Assembly (NCBI GenBank): GCA_021162805.1
Contig: JAGGXZ010000139.1
Coordinates: 1-56,809 of the forward strand
From: Candidatus Poribacteria bacterium
GTDB taxonomy: Bacteria; Poribacteria; WGA-4E; B28-G17
Direction of reading: 5' to 3'
DNA: 56,809 nucleotides
The notes beneath the pieces are model-generated. The model saw only the letters and a list, made by a program, of their open reading frames with translations, searched no databases and was not told where the DNA came from. The first letter of the stretch is position 1, and each line of letters begins with the position of its first letter. This document shows positions 53,581 to 56,809 of this stretch, one piece after another. The position numbers were made by a program, and so were the translations under genes.

Positions 53581-53630
53581 TGCACGAAATGGGGCACTTT
53601 TAGGGTACAGGTGCACGATTTGGGGCACTT
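53581..53630. repeat. Two 19-bp direct repeats, possible insertion-element end
   Basis: TGCACGAAATGGGGCACTT (53581-53599) recurs at 53612-53630 as TGCACGATTTGGGGCACTT, differing in two bases, with 31 bases from start to start, about three helical turns. The 260-base stretch 53502-53761 has no gene I trust. Sequences with CACGxxTTGGGGCAC recur at the multi-site ends of IS21-family elements, as I remember them, so this may be a left-over end. No transposase gene is nearby. Confidence 0.5.
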
Positions 53631-53761
53631 ATCCCATCCGCAGGCCGCATTAAATCGGAGCTCATCACTGGCACGATTGTTGCGCTAACCTACCCTGATA
53701 ATCGGTGGGGGATAATTCATCAGAGGGGAGGACTTCAAATACTCTTAGGAGGGTTCTAAGG

Positions 53762-54544
53762 ATGGAGAGATCGGCGAAGATAATGATCGTCCTCGCAATC
53801 ATCGCCCTTGCCTCTTTCATTGGCCTTCAGATCTGGACACACCACAAAACACAACAGATGAAGGCCAAATCGACAGCGGCAGCTCAGAAGCTGAGGGTGG
53901 AAAGGATAAAAAGGGTTGAGGGCGAGGGCACATCTTCAACCCCCGTCGGCAGGGGGATAAGGAAGGAGGCTAAGCATCAAGGTCTTGTCAGGACGGAGAC
54001 ATCAACATCCGATTTAACATATCCTCAAGGTGAGCGGCAATATAGCGAGGGTTCAAGCTCACAGACGGGAGAGACGTCTGCCGAGGAGGAGGTAGGGACG
54101 GATTGGAGGAAATACATTGATGAGAACGGGAACGTGACGGATTGGGAGAAGTTCAAGCTCGCCCGTATGCACTCACATGGATGGTATAAACCGGAAGATG
54201 TTCCCATAATCTATGAGAAACCTAAGGGGGATCCCGATGGGGTATATATCTGGGTGGAATATGTCGGGAAAGGGGGTAATAAGCCCATACCTGAGTATGT
54301 TAAGGAGAGAGGCAAAGAGCTAACGAAGGAGTTGAACAGGGCGGTCGAGATGAAGGATGCCAAGGAGATGTTCAGGATCACGAAAGAGCTGGATGAACTA
54401 TACAGACCTTACAAAAGTTGGGTGAGGGTAAAAGCTCATTTCGGGCAGATTCCGGAGTCGTGGTTTCCGTATTTTGAAGATATCTACAAATCTATAAGAG
54501 ATTCGGTAGTGCAGGAATGGAGAGCTGCACGGACAGCCCAATAA
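53762..54544 (+). CDS. Membrane-anchored protein of unknown family
   Basis: A 260-residue protein. An N-terminal membrane helix (about residues 7-25, IMIVLAIIALASFIGLQIW) follows a short basic start, then comes a low-complexity linker of about 90 residues rich in Ser, Thr, Glu, Lys and Gly, and a C-terminal domain with WRKYIDENGNVTDWEKFKLAR, HGWYKPEDVPIIYEKP and a helical end with PESWFPYFEDIYKSIRDSVV cut here. The layout (helix, disordered linker, globular end) is shared with the genes before and after it. The ATG at 53762 has AGGAGGG eight bases before it. I do not recognise the family and give no function; export to the periplasm with an inner-membrane anchor is inferred from the topology. 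Confidence 0.8.
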   Translation: MERSAKIMIVLAIIALASFIGLQIWTHHKTQQMKAKSTAAAQKLRVERIKRVEGEGTSSTPVGRGIRKEAKHQGLVRTETSTSDLTYPQGERQYSEGSSSQTGETSAEEEVGTDWRKYIDENGNVTDWEKFKLARMHSHGWYKPEDVPIIYEKPKGDPDGVYIWVEYVGKGGNKPIPEYVKERGKELTKELNRAVEMKDAKEMFRITKELDELYRPYKSWVRVKAHFGQIPESWFPYFEDIYKSIRDSVVQEWRAARTAQ

Positions 54545-54564
54545 TAACAGGGAAGCGAGGAGAT

Positions 54565-54612
54565 ATGAGAACGCTTGTGACGAAATGGGTGAGGAAAAGA
54601 GGATACCCATGA
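54565..54612 (+). CDS. 15-codon upstream ORF overlapping the next gene start
   Basis: ATG at 54565, directly after GCGAGGAGAT, encodes MRTLVTKWVRKRGYP and stops at 54610-54612, overlapping the ATG of the next gene (54609) as ATGA. A good ribosome binding site with termination exactly at the next start suggests a leader peptide that couples translation. It could also be chance, or the remains of a longer frame. Confidence 0.4.
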   Translation: MRTLVTKWVRKRGYP

Positions 54613-55307
54613 CTAAAAAGCTATCTGTTCTCCTGATCATTACGCTCTTAAGCGTCATCGGGTTCGGCGTCGTGCGTTATGTGACAAGACGGGAGAACGA
54701 TAGGACCGCTAAGGCTGTCCGGGTAGGATCCGATTATAAAGCCAACGCTCCCAAGGTAAATAGATCTGCCGTATTGTCCCACGCGAAGATGCCATCTGTC
54801 TCCTTTTCCGAACATGGGGAAACCCAGACGGTCTCCGAGGAGACACAGGTAGGTGAGGCTGAATCGATCTCACATCTACACCGTAGGGAAGGCGATGCGT
54901 CGCCGGAGGAATCCCAGAGAGAACTCCAGGAGGAGGGGAATTCCGCTCCACCTACATCCGGCGAGGAATCAGAGGGGGATTCCGGGCGGTTTGTGACGAT
55001 CATGGCTGGTAATCACAAGCTTCGATTGGAGCGTGGGAAGAAATACCTGATCATAGGCTCCAGGTGGAATCCTAACCCTCACCCCTACACGCCGGAGGAA
55101 TCTCAACGTCACGCTGAGTTGTGCCGCAAATTGATGGACCCTAACATTCCTGGGAGAGAGAAGGTTAGAATTTTGAAGGAGATAGAGGCTTTAGGGCCAG
55201 GTCTTGCCCTCGGAGCGGAATGGAGGGTCTATTACTGGTTCCCCCTGCCAGGACAGGCGGAACCTCCCGACTCCGAAGCCATAGTGATAGACCTTCGCGA
55301 TCGCTGA
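54609..55307 (+). CDS. Membrane-anchored protein of unknown family
   Basis: A 232-residue protein starting MTKKLSVLLIITLLSVIGFG, with one N-terminal helix, a linker of about 110 residues rich in Glu, Ser and Gly, and a C-terminal domain with RFVTIMAGNHKLRLERGKKYL (cut), HPYTPEESQRHAELCRKLMD and LGAEWRVYYWFPLPGQ. GAGG lies six bases before the chosen ATG; an ATG at 54585 is possible but its own site is poorer. Nothing in the C-terminal domain matches a family I know. It is the third of three genes with the same layout in a row, and its stop shares a base with the start of the BNR protein gene. Function unknown. Confidence 0.75.
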   Translation: MTKKLSVLLIITLLSVIGFGVVRYVTRRENDRTAKAVRVGSDYKANAPKVNRSAVLSHAKMPSVSFSEHGETQTVSEETQVGEAESISHLHRREGDASPEESQRELQEEGNSAPPTSGEESEGDSGRFVTIMAGNHKLRLERGKKYLIIGSRWNPNPHPYTPEESQRHAELCRKLMDPNIPGREKVRILKEIEALGPGLALGAEWRVYYWFPLPGQAEPPDSEAIVIDLRDR

Positions 55308-56374
55308 TGTCTCTTAGGAAGATGCTGATGAAATGGATGAGCCTACTATTCCTTATCGCTTTTATCATAACCCCCGCTTCAGCCCTGGAGTGGAAACAAA
55401 TCATGGCCGATTACCGCATCGAGTGTATGGCCATGCATCCCACCAAACCGATCATTTTCGTCGGAACCATCAACTACGGGATATACAAGACAACGGACAG
55501 AGGCGAAACATGGAAGAGAACCGACAACGGCATCCATCAACTGGCGTGGATATACTCCATCGCCATAAACCCACATGATCCCGATCAGATGTTCGTCGGC
55601 ACCGAGCTGAGGCTTTACAGGAGCATCGATGGCGGAGAGAGCTGGACACCTGTCAAAGAGATCGGGACGACCTCCATCTTCTCCGTTCATTTCGATGCGG
55701 TAAACCCCAGGATCATATATGCGGGTCCCTACAAGAGCACAGACGGAGGTAGAAGCTGGAAGGAGATGAACATACCCCCCAAGATAAAAATGAAAGGTCC
55801 GCTTCTCTTCGTAGATCCGAGGCGATCCGGTATCCTCTATGTCAGAAGGGTTATAGGGCTGGAACCTCCCGAGCTTTACAAGAGCACGGATGGAGGGGCA
55901 AGCTGGAAGAAGATAGGTAAGGGTATATTCCGCATCTCCATCGACCCATTTCACCCCGACATACTCTATGGGTCATCCTGGCAGGGGATATACAAGAGCA
56001 CAAACGGAGGGGAGAGCTGGAAGTTGATGAAGAAAGGTATGGAATTGCCTCCCGGCGTAGGGACAGACGTGTTAGTGAATCCGATCAATCCGAACGTGAT
56101 ATATGGCATGGTGGGCAAATGTCTTGGAGGGTTAAACGCCACGACGGAGATCTACATCAGCGAAAACGGAGGGGAGGAATGGAGGCTCCTCGATGAATTT
56201 CCAGGAGACAAATCGATCAGATGTTATGGTATACATCCTTTAGATCCGGATTATCTTTATATCGGCACGGAGAAAGGGGCTTGGAGGTGTAAACTTCCTC
56301 CCGTGAAGCCCTATTCGGTCGATATCGAAGGCAAGCGATTGGTGACATGGGGGAGGATAAAGGGAAGGAGGTGA
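55307..56374 (+). CDS. Secreted BNR-repeat (VPS10/sialidase-like) propeller protein
   Basis: A 355-residue exported protein. The signal peptide is MKWMSLLFLIAFIITPASA (cut before LEWKQ). Six Asp-box motifs follow at intervals of about 45-60 residues: KTTDRGETW, RSIDGGESW, KSTDGGRSW, KSTDGGASW, KSTNGGESW and ENGGEEW, as in large propellers of the sortilin/VPS10 or exo-sialidase type. Start choice is uncertain: the ATG at 55307 overlaps the previous stop, while 55328 has AGGAA about eight bases upstream. It is followed seven bases later by a similar gene, so the pair may be duplicates. Confidence 0.82.
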   Translation: MSLRKMLMKWMSLLFLIAFIITPASALEWKQIMADYRIECMAMHPTKPIIFVGTINYGIYKTTDRGETWKRTDNGIHQLAWIYSIAINPHDPDQMFVGTELRLYRSIDGGESWTPVKEIGTTSIFSVHFDAVNPRIIYAGPYKSTDGGRSWKEMNIPPKIKMKGPLLFVDPRRSGILYVRRVIGLEPPELYKSTDGGASWKKIGKGIFRISIDPFHPDILYGSSWQGIYKSTNGGESWKLMKKGMELPPGVGTDVLVNPINPNVIYGMVGKCLGGLNATTEIYISENGGEEWRLLDEFPGDKSIRCYGIHPLDPDYLYIGTEKGAWRCKLPPVKPYSVDIEGKRLVTWGRIKGRR

Positions 56375-56380
56375 AGGTAA

Positions 56381-56809
56381 ATGGTTTCAAGCCATATCAA
56401 GTTGATGGTCAGACGAAAGGTGGCGGGCTTTCTCCTTCTATTTGCGTTTGCTTTCCCCTTATGCGCTTCGTGGGAGAGGGTGCTATACAAGAACACCGAT
56501 TGTATAGCCCTGAACCCCATGACACATACGATGTTCGTCGGCGTGTTTAACGAAGGGATGTACAAGACGGTGAATGAAGGGAAAAGCTGGCGGAACATCC
56601 GAGTCGGCCCAGGACCGGCTCCCACCGTGATTTCCATAGCGATAGATCCGAAGGATGAGAGGATAATCTATGCCGGAACGTTTAAAGGACTCTTCAAAAG
56701 CGATGACGGGGGATGGAGTTGGGTGAAGATATGGCCGTATCGAACTCCGCCGATCACCATAGCCGTTGATCCCAAGGACAGCAGGGTTATCTATGCCGAC
56801 GTTTTCAAA
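56381..56809 (+). CDS. Second secreted BNR-repeat protein (cut by window edge)
   Basis: ATG at 56381, six bases after AAGGAGGTGA, opens a frame of 143 codons that is still open at the last base. The signal peptide VAGFLLLFAFAFPLCA is followed by SWERVLYKNTDCIALNP, then MYKTVNEGKSW and LFKSDDGGWSW as Asp-boxes, with IAIDPKDERIIYAG and IAVDPKDSRVIYAD between. The first repeats parallel those of the preceding gene (IECMAMHP, IYKTTDRGETW), so the two are probably paralogues in one operon. Confidence 0.85.
   Translation, partial: MVSSHIKLMVRRKVAGFLLLFAFAFPLCASWERVLYKNTDCIALNPMTHTMFVGVFNEGMYKTVNEGKSWRNIRVGPGPAPTVISIAIDPKDERIIYAGTFKGLFKSDDGGWSWVKIWPYRTPPITIAVDPKDSRVIYADVFK

Noticed and set aside
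53485-53688. 67-codon ORF on the plus strand after the first anchored protein
   Set aside because: It overlaps the end of the previous gene, has no good ribosome binding site and runs through the direct repeats; the protein shows no domain pattern.

Overview
The window is bacterial chromosome, about half G+C and densely coded, with no rRNA, tRNA, CRISPR array or intact transposon that I can recognise. The mix of genes suggests a Gram-negative-type, heterotrophic, polysaccharide-using lineage near Poribacteria or a related FCB/PVC-like group. That mix is DUF6785-like membrane protein, CBM9/DUF5916 outer-membrane protein, Gfo/Idh/MocA oxidoreductases, UroD-like methyltransferase, GH42 and sialidase enzymes, YdjY/CARDB proteins and many BNR/YCF48 propellers. 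The placement is inferred from gene content only and is low confidence.

Layout. (1) 1-2.0 kb, minus strand: aspartate aminotransferase, ndk and a DUF1015 protein cut by the window edge, behind a good sigma-70-type promoter; the aminotransferase appears to start at ATA. (2) 2.1-13.3 kb: VWA protein plus polytopic membrane protein, a secreted DUF3352-like protein, two Gfo/Idh/MocA oxidoreductases, a UroD-like protein, a cNMP-binding/SpoIIE phosphatase, and a methyltransferase coupled to a GH99-like secreted protein. (3) 13.4-22.5 kb: a type IV pilus operon (pilin, pilT, pilB, a GAF/HD-GYP protein, pilC, pilM, pilN, pilO, pilP, pilQ) carrying at least three lesions: a pilin/pilT deletion fusion, a pilM reduced to its ends, and a secretin split by a -1 shift in a C-run. 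(4) 22.5-31.9 kb, minus strand: uvrD, ftsH, folP, cdaA, a ybbR-domain gene and a small ORF. ftsH carries two inteins, one in the Walker A motif and one next to the pore-loop motif. (5) 32.0-34.7 kb: fmt, a PASTA protein and rpe. (6) 34.6-39.8 kb, minus strand: phosphodiesterase, mannose-6-phosphate isomerase, mazG, DUF5916 protein, endonuclease III-like gene. (7) 39.9-56.8 kb, plus strand: sialidase-like and GH42 enzymes, a 14-repeat YCF48 lipoprotein, htpX, a Rad50-like SMC ATPase with an unusual C-x6-C hook, an NHL protein, a CARDB/alpha-alpha toroid/CARDB/YdjY protein, three consecutive unrecognised membrane-anchored proteins (the first frameshifted), and two BNR proteins, the last cut by the window edge.

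Themes. Signalling by cyclic nucleotides recurs (HD-GYP inside the pilus operon, diadenylate cyclase with its YbbR partner, a cNMP-binding phosphatase). The right third is dominated by exported proteins, many of them beta-propellers. Genes within operons are tightly packed with ATGA-type overlaps. The candidates for something new are the doubly intein-interrupted FtsH, the damaged pilus locus, the domain fusion at 50.0-52.5 kb and the trio of anchored proteins at 52.6-55.3 kb. Both frameshifts fall in homopolymer runs, so sequencing error must be excluded before biological meaning is given to them.
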